49,663 nt of DNA from Albidovulum sp. bin36 (GTDB lineage: Bacteria > Pseudomonadota > Alphaproteobacteria > Rhodobacterales > Rhodobacteraceae), in NCBI GenBank assembly GCA_002238565.1, contig MPMP01000033.1, positions 1-49,663 of the forward strand, written 5' to 3'. The notes beneath the pieces are model-generated. The model worked only from the letters and a program-made list of their open reading frames with translations. It was not told the DNA's origin and searched no databases. The position numbers and the translations under genes were made by a program. Positions 26,823-35,869 of the stretch are shown piece by piece (within the stretch, counting starts at the first letter, position 1; each line of letters opens with the position of its first letter).

Positions 26823-27568
26823 GTGCCGAATAGCGTGGTTTTGCTGGCGGACGATTTGACGGGGGCACTGGACGCGGCGCCGCCGTTCGCGGGCCTTGTA
26901 ACCGGGCCAATCTCGGAAGAAGCTCTGCACCTTGCCGGATATCCCAATACCGGCCACACCGAGCTTTTGGAAAGCTCTCCGGCGGCTACGAGACCTGCAT
27001 GATGCTGGTTCACGAGCGGCTCAGGGTCTCGCATGTCACCACGCACACGGCGCTCTCCAACGTGCCCGCCAGCCTGACGACCGAACGCCTGACGCGGGTT
27101 CTGAATCTGACAATGGACGCGCTCGTGGCGCTCGATGTCGATGCGCCGCGGATCGCCGTCGCCGCGCTCAACCCGCACGGAGGCGAAGACACCGACGTTA
27201 GCCTCCCGGTGATCGAGACCTTCCGGAAAGCCGGCCACGACGTGCGCGGGCCGGTCTCGGGCGACACGGTCTTCGTCAAGGCGATCGCCGGCGAATTCGA
27301 TGCGGTGGTCGCCATGTACCACGATCAGGGCCACATTCCCGTCAAGCTAATCGGATTTCGGGTCGACCCGGACACTGGCCGCTGGATCGACCTCAGCGGT
27401 GTCAACATGACGCTCGGCCTGCCGTTCGTGCGGACCTCCGTCGATCATGGAAACGCGTTCGATATAGCCGGAAAGGACATCGCATCGGCGCAAAGCATGA
27501 TCGAGGCCATTGAACTGACCGACCACCAGGCCGGAGCCCGTCGGTCCGAGCAGGCGACGCGGACGTGA
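26823..27568 (+). pseudogene. remnant fusing the start of a four-carbon acid-sugar kinase (DUF1537) to a PdxA-family dehydrogenase, then frameshifted
   Basis: The GTG at 26823, with a good ribosome site, begins PNSVVLLADDLTGALDAAPP, the N-terminal signature of DUF1537 kinases (OtnK/DtnK). After about 21 residues it joins in frame to AGLVTGPISEEALHLAGYP, TGHTELL, the middle of a PdxA family enzyme. The frame is lost near 26965 and the remaining PdxA part (LSGGYETCMMLVHERLRVSH, AALNPHGGEDTD, MYHDQGHIPVKL, SVDHGNAFDIAG) follows in another frame to 27568. The zinc-ligand histidines in THTALSNV, YHDQGH and VDHGNAFD are preserved. One large deletion plus one small indel explain it. OtnK and PdxA2 act together on D-threonate or D-erythronate, so the locus once served acid-sugar use. 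Confidence 0.75.
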
Positions 27569-28623
27569 CGCGGCGCATTCCAGCCAAGGCCCTGTCCCGC
27601 CTCGTCGACGACATCTTCCGGGCGGTCGGATCCGACGCGCCCGAGGCCGCGATCATCGCCGACCATCTGGTGACCTCCAGCCTCGTGGGCCATGACTCCC
27701 ACGGGATCCTTCGCGTCTCCAAATACGTCGAATGGGTCCGGGAGGGCGACGTAATCCCCAACCGCCACGCCGCCATCGCCTTTGAAAAGGGCCCGGCGAC
27801 GCTTGTCGACGGGGGGTTCGGATACGGTCAGGTGATCGGTCTCGAAGCAATGGAAATTCTCGCCGAACGCGCTCTGTCCTCGGGGCTTGCCGCTCTCGGC
27901 ATCCGGAACACGGCGCATCTCGGACGGATCGGCCACTGGGCCGAGCATCTCGCCGCCGCCGGTCTCGTCTCGGTCCACTTCGTGAACACCTCGGGCTTCG
28001 GTATCCTCGTGGCCCCGCACGGCGGCAGCGATAGGCGCCTCTCGGCCAATCCCTTTGCCGCCGGGGCCCCGCGCGCCTCGGGCGCGCCGATCGTGCTCGA
28101 CATTGCGACCTCTGTCATCGCCGAGGGCAAGATCCAGGTCGCCCGCAACAAGGGTGAGCGCTTGCCGGCGGGAGCGGTCCTCGACGGACAGGGCCGACCG
28201 ACCCGGGACGCGTCGGCCTTCTACGGCGACCCGCCCGGTGCGATCCTGCCCTTCGGAGGTCACAAGGGATCGGGGCTTTCGTTCTTTTGCGAACTCATCG
28301 CGGGCGCATTGTCGGGCGGTCATGCAAGCAATCCGGCAAGTCCGACCGCGGGCCGGCTGGTCAACAACATGGTCTCGATCGCCTTCGACCGGGACGTCTT
28401 CGGTGAAGGCGCGTTCTTCGCCGAGGACGAAGAACGCCTGATCGCTTGGATGACCGGCTCTCCGCCGGCCGACCCGGCGGCGCCGGTCCTCTTGCCGGGC
28501 GAGATCGAGATCCAAACCCGCGCCGAGCGCGAGGCGCACGGCATCCCCGTCGACGACGCGACCTGGGCGGGGCTCGCAGCGTCCGCCGCCTCGTGTGGCC
28601 TGAACGCTGTCGGATACATCTAG
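27565..28623 (+). CDS. Ldh_2-family NAD(P)-dependent dehydrogenase (malate/lactate/ureidoglycolate type)
   Basis: 352 residues of the malate/L-lactate dehydrogenase family, distinct from classical Rossmann dehydrogenases. Landmarks are the DSHGILRVSKYVEW segment near residue 48, the ALGIRNTAHLGRIGHWAE catalytic histidine region, SANPFAAGAPRASGAPIVLD and the C-terminal PFGGHKGSGLSFFCELIAGAL. The GTG start overlaps the stop of the PdxA remnant (GTGA), so they were one operon. It probably oxidises a 2-hydroxy acid of the same acid-sugar pathway. The frame is intact although its upstream partners are not. Confidence 0.9.
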   Translation: MTRRIPAKALSRLVDDIFRAVGSDAPEAAIIADHLVTSSLVGHDSHGILRVSKYVEWVREGDVIPNRHAAIAFEKGPATLVDGGFGYGQVIGLEAMEILAERALSSGLAALGIRNTAHLGRIGHWAEHLAAAGLVSVHFVNTSGFGILVAPHGGSDRRLSANPFAAGAPRASGAPIVLDIATSVIAEGKIQVARNKGERLPAGAVLDGQGRPTRDASAFYGDPPGAILPFGGHKGSGLSFFCELIAGALSGGHASNPASPTAGRLVNNMVSIAFDRDVFGEGAFFAEDEERLIAWMTGSPPADPAAPVLLPGEIEIQTRAEREAHGIPVDDATWAGLAASAASCGLNAVGYI

Positions 28624-28803
28624 CCGGAACTTCAAACGGGCATTTTGCGCACAACCCTTGGAAAAGGAACGGGAATCTGCGATCCAGAGGCCCTGTATAT
28701 GGATTTATGTTGCCATAACGTGCGCGGGCGCGGATTCCGGCGCATCCGGCCAGCGGTTCCGATGGGATTTAATGAGGACGCAACATTATTTTCGATTTAC
28801 CGC

Positions 28804-28832
28804 TTGACATCATAGCCCGAGGCGGCATAATG
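28804..28832 (+). promoter_or_regulatory. promoter of the IS1634-like transposase fragment
   Basis: TTGACA (28804-28809) and ATAATG (28827-28832) are 17 bases apart, about 33 bases before the ATG at 28866. Confidence 0.6.
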
Positions 28833-28865
28833 GCACCCGGTAATTTCCCATAAGGGATGCTTGCC

Positions 28866-29035
28866 ATGGCCTTCAACATCGAATCCGTCCCCAACCAGGC
28901 CGGTAAACCCGCAATCCTCCTCCGCCTAGCTTGGCGGGAGGGAAAGCGGATCCGCAAGAGGACCGTCGCCAACCTCACTAAGTTCCCGCCCGAGATCGTC
29001 GAGGGCTTCCGGGCCGTTGAGCGGATCGACCTTCC
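28866..29035 (+). pseudogene. IS1634-like transposase, N-terminal fragment
   Basis: Starts MAFNIESVPNQAGKPAILLR and continues LAWREGKRIRKRTVANLTKF, the typical opening of IS1634/IS4-group transposases ('...REGKRVRKRTLANLT...'). Around 29010 the sequence runs into an inverted IS21-like end and the frame continues into unrelated codons. Only about 50 residues remain of a family that is roughly 450-550 residues long. Confidence 0.7.
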
Positions 29036-29173
29036 TTCTCCAAGATGTTTCCTGCGAATCCTTGCAATTGTTGCCACTACCAGCATCCTCTGATTCTCCC
29101 GCCAACCATGAAACGGCCGCGAGTATGAACGATTCGCTTCCGAGAAGGCGGGTCGATTTTGCACGCCGCTCAA
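29010..29173 (-). mobile_element. IS21-like end with istA 5' fragment, copy 1
   Basis: Nearly identical, in inverted orientation, to 29765-29930. On the minus strand it runs from the IS end (GCGGCGTGCAAAATCGACCC) to an ATG at 29086 and the first codons of an IstA transposase (VATIARIRRKHLGEGRSIRS). It is cut off where it meets the IS1634-like fragment. Confidence 0.75.
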
Positions 29174-29189
29174 CACGTGTGCAGCGTGC

Positions 29190-29651
29190 TCGCCGAAGGC
29201 TCGATCATCCTCAGTTTGCGGAAGAACTCATGAGCTTCGCGCGGCGGGCCGGATGCCCGCCGGCCAGCCCCAGGCTCTCGTCAACGGGAAACAGCGACGG
29301 GCCGTGCTTGCCGGTTCGATAGCGGCAGCGTTCAAACTCCACCGAGCCGATTGCGGTGATGATCGCGTTCGGCGTCGGGGCCGCTCGATACCAGGTCTGC
29401 CCGCCCTGCTTGATGCGCTTCGGTTAATGTCGGTTCCGAGTTTCCAGATACGTTTTCATGATATGCCGCGACAGCGCCGTGCCAACGTCCAGGGCATTTA
29501 ATTCAACGCCCTCGAATTTCTCCGGGTTGGTCGGTCCCGACGGGTGTTGACTTAGCACGAATTTAGCCAGGGCCTCTATCGCTTCCTGGACTTCCAAAGG
29601 CAGTTCGTTCGATTCGATTGATTTGCCGTTCGGCATTTGCAAATTGGACAT
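29190..29651 (-). pseudogene. ISKra4-like transposase, N-terminal fragment with in-frame stop
   Basis: From ATG 29651, preceded by AAGGAG, a 75-residue frame reads VQEAIEALAKFVLSQHPSG and ends at a TAA at 29424. The same frame then continues past the stop with KRIKQGGQTWYRAAPTP, TAIGSVEFERCRYRTGKHG and FPVDESLGLAGG, the region of ISKra4 transposases that ends the N-terminal domain. It is therefore one gene with a nonsense mutation, truncated near 29190 by the IS21-like end. The first part alone could be mistaken for a small hypothetical gene. Confidence 0.55.
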
Positions 29652-29764
29652 GACGCGCTCCTTATCCGGTGTGTGTTTAAATTCACTATACCGCATATTG
29701 CGGGAAGGAGCGCGTTTATTTTTTCGCCGAGCGGTCGCGCAGCCGCGCCGGAAGCTGACACCTT

Positions 29765-29965
29765 TTGAGCGGCGTGCAAAATTGACCCGCCTTCCCGGAA
29801 GCGAATCATTCATACTCGCGACCGTTTCATGGTTGGCGGGAGAATCAGAGGATGCTGGTAGTGGAAACAATTGCAAGGATTCGCAGGAAACATCTTGGAG
29901 AAGGAAAGTCGATCCGCTCAACGGCCCGGGAGCTCGGCATCTCGCGCAATACGGTTCGAGGGCGT
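29765..29965 (+). mobile_element. IS21-like end with istA 5' fragment, copy 2
   Basis: Contains an IS21-type end (GAGCGGCGTGCAAAATTGAC) and the start of IstA at ATG 29852: LVVETIARIRRKHLGEGKSI, then STARELGISRNTVRG, a resolvase-like helix-turn-helix. It is cut at about 29965, where it abuts the IS66-like fragment. With copy 1 it forms an inverted pair of about 164 bases around the ISKra4-like fragment. Confidence 0.75.
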
Positions 29966-30228
29966 TACGCGCCCTTGCCGCTGGCGCCCTTGCGCCGTGC
30001 GGTCTCGTCCTTGTCCGTCTGCGAAGGCGGCAGGCAGGAGTTCCGCGACCTCTTGCGAGTCGTCCTTTCCAGCAGGACGGTGATCAGGATGCCCAGCAGG
30101 GTGACGAGGACACCGATCACCGCATCGACATCCTTGGACACCTTGCCGTCCGCGCGCAGCGCCGCGATGCGGGCCTTCGCGTCCTCGAACTCCTGGTGCA
30201 GCGATGCCGCGTTCACCGTCGCCATCAC
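29965..30228 (-). pseudogene. IS66-like transposase N-terminal fragment, coupled to the dam-like gene
   Basis: 87 residues. An N-terminal helical part (EFEDAKARIAALRADGKVSK) precedes a hydrophobic stretch (AVIGVLVTLLGILITVLLE) and then RKRSRNSCLPPSQTDKDETA and RRKGASGKG, which resembles the 'NSxxPPSxD...' N-terminal region of IS66-group transposases. It ends abruptly at the junction with the IS21-like fragment, so the catalytic part is lost. The GTG/ATG start overlaps the stop of the dam-like gene (TGATG). An independent small membrane protein is an alternative reading. Confidence 0.5.
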
Positions 30229-30887
30229 TCGGCATCAACCGCCATGACCGCGGCCAGCACGGCGACCCGCTCGCCCGGCGGCAGCGCCCGGTAGCGTCGC
30301 CCCCAGTTGGCCGCAAGTCGCTTGATGCGCTGGCGGTCGGTGAAGTTGCGGCCTGCGGGGGTGTGCCAGTGAGGCCGGTCTGGCGCGAAGTTGAGCCAGA
30401 TCTTCTCCGTCACCACCCCGGCCGGGCTCATCGCCTGGACCGACACGCTGTGCCAGTCCTCCAGGATCCTGTCGTAGAAAGCCGAGGGATAGCCGGAGAT
30501 CATCACCGAACAGGGAAGGCCCCTGAGCAACCCCAGCAGGGCCTCGTGATCCGCCTCGCTGTACTGATAGCGGTAGCGGCGCTGCGACTTGCAGGCGCTC
30601 ATCAGATAGGGCGGATCGCTGTAGACCAGTTCGCTGCCGTCGAAAGGGAAGTCGGCCAGAAAGCGATGACAGCACCCGTGAACCAGCTCCACCTCGTAGT
30701 CGCAGCAAAACGTCCCGATGGACCGGGAGTTGAGGTCGATGCCGATCGAGCGCAGCGCCGGTGGCTTGCGCTTCATGATCGCGCCACCCCCCAGATGCGT
30801 TTCGATATAGGTGTCGTGGGGCCGCATCAGGCTGACAATGGCCTGGCTGAGCCCCATCTTCGCCTTTGAACCATACCATGCGCCCAT
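30225..30887 (-). CDS. DNA adenine methylase (Dam-like, class I MTase)
   Basis: 220 residues. It opens with WYGSKAKMGLSQAIVSLM, the Dam-type N-terminal SAM region (usual form 'yxGgKxxl...i'). ETHLGGGAIMKRKP is the motif I equivalent, and SELVYSDPPYLMS is motif IV with the catalytic DPPY of N6-adenine methylases. The start at 30887 is set by GGGAAGGTGG just upstream. At this size it lacks part of the target-recognition domain of E. coli Dam and is closer to phage and mobile-element methylases. It is translationally coupled to a fragment resembling an IS66-type transposase and no restriction gene is next to it. Confidence 0.85.
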   Translation of the reverse strand: MGAWYGSKAKMGLSQAIVSLMRPHDTYIETHLGGGAIMKRKPPALRSIGIDLNSRSIGTFCCDYEVELVHGCCHRFLADFPFDGSELVYSDPPYLMSACKSQRRYRYQYSEADHEALLGLLRGLPCSVMISGYPSAFYDRILEDWHSVSVQAMSPAGVVTEKIWLNFAPDRPHWHTPAGRNFTDRQRIKRLAANWGRRYRALPPGERVAVLAAVMAVDAE

Positions 30888-31172
30888 CGAAACCACCTTC
30901 CCGTAACCGTCCGGAACCAGCCATAGAGCGCCCGGCACATAATGTCAACCGGAATCGTCATCGTCCCGACATGGCGACCGCGACAGGGCCTCAGGCCCAG
31001 GCGCGCTCAGATCAACGCGCCAGCCCCAAGGTTCAACCCGCGCTCCAGGCGGGCGTTCCTGCAGTGAATATCACGCAAAGTGAAAATCGCGAGAAATAGG
31101 GGGCGAGTAGATACCATGGCGTACCAATTAAATTGGGATGGAAACGGCAGGCAAATGCAATAATTGGCACTA

Positions 31173-31629
31173 ATGCAACGGAGCGATAAGGTGGAATACT
31201 CGGCCAGGGCGGTCGCCAACTATTCCTGTCCAAGTATACGGAAATCACGGCATTTTCCCGTTGCAGCTGCAGAAGCTTGTGTACTTGGCGCGTGGGTGGC
31301 ATCTCGCTCTTTTCGATAAATCGCCTGTTGACGACGAGTACGCCGAGGCATGGCAATTCGGCCCGGTTATTCCGTCGCTCCGCCATGAATTCAAGCATCG
31401 ACGCCGGATGCCGATCATCAATCTCGCAACGCAAATGGAAATTAGTAGCCTCGACGACCTCAACATAGAGTCTACAGCTCCGGAGAGTCCCGAGCCCGAC
31501 CGCGGAACCCGAAAACTGCCTGGCAATAATTGTGGTTTCCATGGCGGTCTCGCAGGCCAGCAGCTCTCCTCGAAAACTCACTTACCGGAATCGCCTTGGG
31601 ACAAGACACGAAAAATCATCCCCGAATAA
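31173..31629 (+). pseudogene. Panacea/DUF4065 (SocA-like) antitoxin, several frameshifts
   Basis: The pieces are MQRSDKVEYSARAVANY from ATG 31173, FLSKYTEITAFS in the next frame, then LQLQKLVYLARGWHLALFD and DEYAEAWQFGPVIPSLRHEF in a third frame from about 31258. The C-terminal hallmark GGLAGQQLSSKTHLPESPWD is present. This is the order of a complete DUF4065 protein, the antitoxin domain of the Panacea systems. At least two frameshifts occur in the first 90 bases and probably two more around 31500. The remnant is convincingly this family but cannot be translated as one chain. Confidence 0.7.
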
Positions 31630-32416
31630 GGAATGCCAATATCGGTAATGAGATCATTAAAATCTACTGCAAAAGACTTTCGAATGGAGACCGATCCAAA
31701 TGAATAGCTGCTCCGGTATCAAAGGCAACTTCGATTCCGACCAAAAATCCATAGGTGGGAGGCTTTATCCTCCAATCGAACGAAACTGTTTTACATCGGT
31801 GATGGATTTAAAAAAAATAGTGCATCCAAATGCGCAAATTCGCATCAATGGCTGCGGAGGCCGCCCCGGGGCGATCGCGTTTGAAATCTCTGTTGCGACG
31901 CGGTTTGCGACAATTGTGCCGTTGCGCTTATCATTCCTCCAAACTTACACTGCTGCCGGCGAATTTTCGGCGCCGTTGAGAGTCTAACAGGTTCGAATCG
32001 GTCAACACTCCAAGCATCGCGGCTCGGCGAATATACCGCCGAGGCGGCGCTGCCCCGGCCTTTTTCCTAATGGGCGCTATGCCCTTCCGCAACATGCGCA
32101 GCAGTGCGCTAAAATGCGGAAGGCAATTTTTTGGGAACGGAATCGTCGGAATATTTTCCGTTGCCGGCGGCAGTGGCGTCAAGCAAGCCGAGCTCAACCG
32201 AAAAAAATCAGTTTACCGCGTTTCTTCGTCCGAAAGAATAAAGACTGGTTAATATAGACAATCCGAATTCTTGCTAAAGAAAATCGCGAACGCAGCAGAC
32301 TAGGAACCATGTGCGCCCGAATATGGTCCAGCTTCTCTTTGCTTCGAAAATCCTGGCGGATACGCAACCCAACTGCTCCGCCGCTCTTTCGCCCCGCCCG
32401 CTCCGCGCGAATTTGC
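31630..32416. other. intergenic stretch after the Panacea remnant
   Basis: About 790 bases. One open frame, 31700-31987 (+, 95 residues, GGAG ten bases upstream), has no family resemblance; it stands where a toxin partner could be but I do not call it. Local GC is lower than average. No other signal was seen. Confidence 0.35.
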
Positions 32417-33187
32417 CTACCGCCCCATCCACGCTCCGTCTACAGTCAGAATTTCGCCATTGACGTAATCGGACGCGGAGGATGCCAGAAAAACCGCTGG
32501 CCCGGCAAGATCCTCCGGCCTGCCCCATCGCCCGGCGGGAATTCTCTCAAGAATCGCCTGGTATCGCGCCGGGTCGCTGTGAATAGCTTCGGTATTGTCG
32601 GTGACGATATAGCCCGGCGCGATGGCATTGACATTGACTCCGCTGCCGGCCCATTCATTGGCAAGCGCCTTGGTCAACTGACCTATTCCGCCCTTGGAAG
32701 ACGAGTATCCAGGCACGTTTATCCCGCCCTGGAATGTGAGAATAGAAGCCGTAAAAATAATTTTGCCCGATCCGCGCTTGACCATTTCGCGACCGATTTC
32801 GCGGCTTAGCATAAACTGGGCCGAAAGATTCACCTCGAGTACAAGGTCCCACCACTCGTCTGGGTGTTCGGCCGCCGGGCTGCGCCTGATGGTGCCGGCG
32901 TTGTTGACGAGTATATCCGGCGCAGCTTCGTTGTCCTTGAGCCGGGAAATGAATTCCTTCAAATTATCGCGATCCGAAAAGTCGCACCTGTAGGCGGAAA
33001 ATTTTCGGCCTTTCGCCAAGATCGCCTTTTCTACGTCGCTTCCGCTTGTTTCGAGCGATGCGCTCACGCCGACGATATCGGCGCCCGCGTCGGCGAGCGC
33101 CTCGGCAATCGCGCGTCCGATGCCGCGCCGGCAGCCCGTAACGACCGCGCTTCTGCCGGTCAGTTCGAACATTTTCGATGAATTCAT
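32417..33187 (-). CDS. SDR-family oxidoreductase (2-deoxy-D-gluconate/5-keto-gluconate dehydrogenase, KduD-like)
   Basis: 256 residues of the classical short-chain dehydrogenase family. The cofactor motif TGCRRGIGRAIAEALADAGA replaces the usual TGxxxGIG form with CRRGIG, as in KduD. Next come DILVNNAGTIRRSPA, the catalytic serine in IIFTASILTFQG, the YSSSKGG tyrosine-lysine pair, and the ending ASDYVNGEILTVDGAWMGR. These match 2-dehydro-3-deoxy-D-gluconate 5-dehydrogenase (KduD) best. It is coupled by a one-base overlap (TAATG) with the zinc dehydrogenase upstream, so both likely act on the same sugar acid or polyol. Confidence 0.88.
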   Translation of the reverse strand: MNSSKMFELTGRSAVVTGCRRGIGRAIAEALADAGADIVGVSASLETSGSDVEKAILAKGRKFSAYRCDFSDRDNLKEFISRLKDNEAAPDILVNNAGTIRRSPAAEHPDEWWDLVLEVNLSAQFMLSREIGREMVKRGSGKIIFTASILTFQGGINVPGYSSSKGGIGQLTKALANEWAGSGVNVNAIAPGYIVTDNTEAIHSDPARYQAILERIPAGRWGRPEDLAGPAVFLASSASDYVNGEILTVDGAWMGR

Positions 33188-34224
33188 TATTCTATCCCCA
33201 CTTTAACTAGGCATTTCATGGCTGTAGGTTCGGAATCAAGGGCCTCGAAAGCCGATTGAACGTCGGCTAGAGGAACTATGTCCGTTATAAGTCTTTCGGC
33301 TGCGTCGCTTCCGTTCGCAGTTAACTCGATTGCCATCGCATAGTCCTCGGGTTCATAAACTCGAGCGCCGATCAACCGAAGTTCTCGCCAGAAAAATTGA
33401 AACAGGTCGATTTGAGGCTTTTTCGCGTGAATGGCCACCATCACAATGCGCCCTCGGGCGGCTGCAACCGATGTCATCGCGTCGACTCCGGACTGCGTGC
33501 CCGAGACCTCGAAAACCACTTCCGCGCCGCTTCCGTCGGTGCGATCATTGATCTCGCTCGCCAAATCGCATTCAGCCGGGTTCACAGCATCGAATCCCAG
33601 GCTTCGCGCAACCTCGAGCCGGTGCGGGTTGACTTCAGACACGACGACATTGCCGCCTGCTTCGCGCGCCGCGATCGCGACAAGCAATCCAATCGGACCG
33701 CCGCCGATAACGACCGCGTGCTCGCCGTCTCTCAATTGGGAGAGCCGGACATCGTGGCATGCCACGGCGACGGGCTCGATCAGAGCCGCATGGTCAAGAC
33801 GAAGGCTGTCGGGCAATTCATGCAGCGTATAGGCGGGCACATTCCAGATTTCCTGCAGAGCGCCGTCGGTATCCAGCCCCAGAAACTTCAGATTGTGGCA
33901 GATATGTTCGTATCCCGCATCGCATGCCGGGCAGCTTCCGCAGTGGACCAGCGGCCTTACGACGACTTTTTTGCCCGGCGCGAGGCCGGAATTTTCGTCG
34001 CCGTTCGCCGTGACGACGCCTGACATTTCATGCCCGATTATTCGATTGAAGCCGACCCTTTTGTCCATGTTGCCATGGAAGACATGCATATCCGTTCCGC
34101 AAATTCCGCAATAGGCGATTTTGACCGCGACTTCCCCGATCTTTGGCGGCAGCAAGGGCTTTTTCTGTACTTCGAAGGACTTTCCGCCGCGGTAGTAGGC
34201 GGCGCTAATAGTAGCCGGAATCAT
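33187..34224 (-). CDS. zinc-dependent alcohol dehydrogenase (MDR; sugar-alcohol/L-threonine dehydrogenase-like)
   Basis: 345 residues. The catalytic zinc site is IAYCGICGTDMHVF and IIGHEMSGVV. The structural zinc loop is HCGSCPACDAGYEHIC. The Rossmann motif is AVVIGGGPIGLLVAI, followed by VSEVNPHRLEVARSLGFD, with the glutamate indicating NAD preference. The overall pattern suits sorbitol, galactitol or L-idonate type dehydrogenases; the substrate is not determined. It is the first gene of a two-gene unit with the KduD-like gene. Confidence 0.88.
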   Translation of the reverse strand: MIPATISAAYYRGGKSFEVQKKPLLPPKIGEVAVKIAYCGICGTDMHVFHGNMDKRVGFNRIIGHEMSGVVTANGDENSGLAPGKKVVVRPLVHCGSCPACDAGYEHICHNLKFLGLDTDGALQEIWNVPAYTLHELPDSLRLDHAALIEPVAVACHDVRLSQLRDGEHAVVIGGGPIGLLVAIAAREAGGNVVVSEVNPHRLEVARSLGFDAVNPAECDLASEINDRTDGSGAEVVFEVSGTQSGVDAMTSVAAARGRIVMVAIHAKKPQIDLFQFFWRELRLIGARVYEPEDYAMAIELTANGSDAAERLITDIVPLADVQSAFEALDSEPTAMKCLVKVGIE

Positions 34225-35299
34225 TGCGCTAATCCCTCCTGAGCGGTGCGCGGCACTTTCTCAATCGATCTCCGCCGGCCCGGGATGCCGGCGCACGGCC
34301 GAAGCCAAACCGCGATTTGCAAATTAATGGCGCACCTTGCACTAATCTGCCTAAATCGAAAGGATTTCAAGCCTTGCGGGAATGTAAGAGAGCACCCGAT
34401 AAATTTGTTTCGAGTCGCGCTTAATCGGAAAGTATCGACCTTTGCCCCCCAAAGTCTCGCCTAGGTCCTCCTGAAGTCTGAATTGACGATCGAATTTCCG
34501 GGCAGGGTCGGCGGATGATAATCAACTAGCTAATCGGAATCGCTAGAATCCGGATCGAAGCCCGCTCCCTAGCCGCCGAGCAAAATAACTCTAGGAACGA
34601 CAACGGGCAGTGCAGATAGAATGCCGCGGTCCCGACCTTTCTGTCCGCGAACGTCTCTCTGTCGGGCCTGCCTGAGAGCCATGCCGACGCTGCAATGCCG
34701 AACTTCGCAAAAGAACTCGAGCATCTCCCTTCCAAACGCTTCACAATGGCTTCGGGGAATTGCAGGCCACTGAAAGTGGGTTGGATTTTGAACGGCGTCG
34801 ACAGATCTCGACAACCTGATCGCAGACCTGGCTTGATTCCATTCCGACAAACGAATGCTGATGCACGGACAAATTTTACGGCATGCCTTGAGACTCCCGT
34901 CAAGCGCAGTTGTCGGATAATTCTTCATTCCAGCTTGACGCCGGTTCCCAGAGATGCCTCTCAATTGCAGTGTTCCCGGCTGAAGCGACAGCGAACGACT
35001 CGCAGGGCATGGAGTTCGCTTGTCCGGGACACTATTTGTGAAATAGGATGGTCACCGTCCTATCAAGGAGAAATCAGCCATGCACGCCGAAATCGCGGAA
35101 GAGAGGGACGAGATCGCGGAGCCGAACCTCCAGGGAGGCCGCGGCGTGCGCCCTGGACGCGATGCCAGGAGCGTTGGTCGTCCGCGTGCGAGTCGCTGAT
35201 CTAGATAGCTGTCCCCGAATTTGCCGGCTGAACCCCGGGTTTTCCACGGCAGCATTGATTATCCCGACATTATATATAGGTGTCTGGAAAAGGTAGGAA
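34225..35299. other. long intergenic stretch with a possible IS remnant
   Basis: About 1.07 kb with no convincing gene. Near 35020-35090 the sequence GGACACTATTTGTGAAATAG is followed by AAGGAG and an ATG at 35080 opening a 39-codon frame; this resembles the end and first codons of an insertion sequence, perhaps IS256-like, but the match is from memory and weak. Confidence 0.3.
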
Positions 35300-35869
35300 A
35301 TGCGCGATTTTGATGCCGTCAGGACGCTTGAGGAACTGGCCCAGAGCGGACAAACCGTTTTCACGCTCGCGGACCTGCGCGGGATGTTGACGCGCGATGA
35401 GGAAAAAACGCTGTCGGGGAGCCTGCGACGCCTTGTTCGGTACGGCCTGCTGGAACGCGCGGCGAATGGCGTCTACGTTAATCCGCGGTCCAGTCGCGGC
35501 TGCGAAAATCTTCTTGAGGAACTGGCTCGAGCGCTCCGCCGCGGCGCGTTCAGCTTTGTCAGCCTCGAGTGCGCGCTGTCCGAGTGGGGCGTCATCTCGC
35601 AAATTCCGCAGGGTCACCTCACCGTAATGACTACCGGGCGAAGGGGCGTGTTCCAGACGCCGTTCGGCACGATCGAATTCACCCACACCCAGAGGCGTGT
35701 CCCTGAGATTCGCGCTGGAACCGTGGATGTCGGCCGGCCGCTCCGGCTGGCCACCGCGAAGGCTGCGCTCCGCGATCTTCGGCGAGTCGGCCGCAATCTC
35801 CACTTGGTGCGCATGGAGGATTACGAGGATATCCTTGAAGAGTTGGCGGACGCCGGAGACGGGAAGTGA
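35300..35869 (+). CDS. AbiEi-family antitoxin (type IV toxin-antitoxin)
   Basis: 189 residues. The N-terminal winged helix covers VFTLADLRGMLTRDEEKTLS and RLVRYGLLERAANGVYVNP. The C-terminal domain includes FSFVSLECALSEWGVISQIP and GRPLRLATAKAALRDLRR, as in AbiEi proteins, which repress their own operon and oppose the AbiEii nucleotidyltransferase. A purine-rich GGTAGGAA lies before the ATG. The stop overlaps the GTG of the toxin gene (GTGA). The antitoxin is complete although its toxin is truncated. Confidence 0.87.
   Translation: MRDFDAVRTLEELAQSGQTVFTLADLRGMLTRDEEKTLSGSLRRLVRYGLLERAANGVYVNPRSSRGCENLLEELARALRRGAFSFVSLECALSEWGVISQIPQGHLTVMTTGRRGVFQTPFGTIEFTHTQRRVPEIRAGTVDVGRPLRLATAKAALRDLRRVGRNLHLVRMEDYEDILEELADAGDGK

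Noticed and set aside
29424..29651. 75-residue hypothetical gene with a strong ribosome site
   Set aside because: The same frame continues past the stop with ISKra4-like sequence, so it is the start of a transposase with a nonsense mutation.
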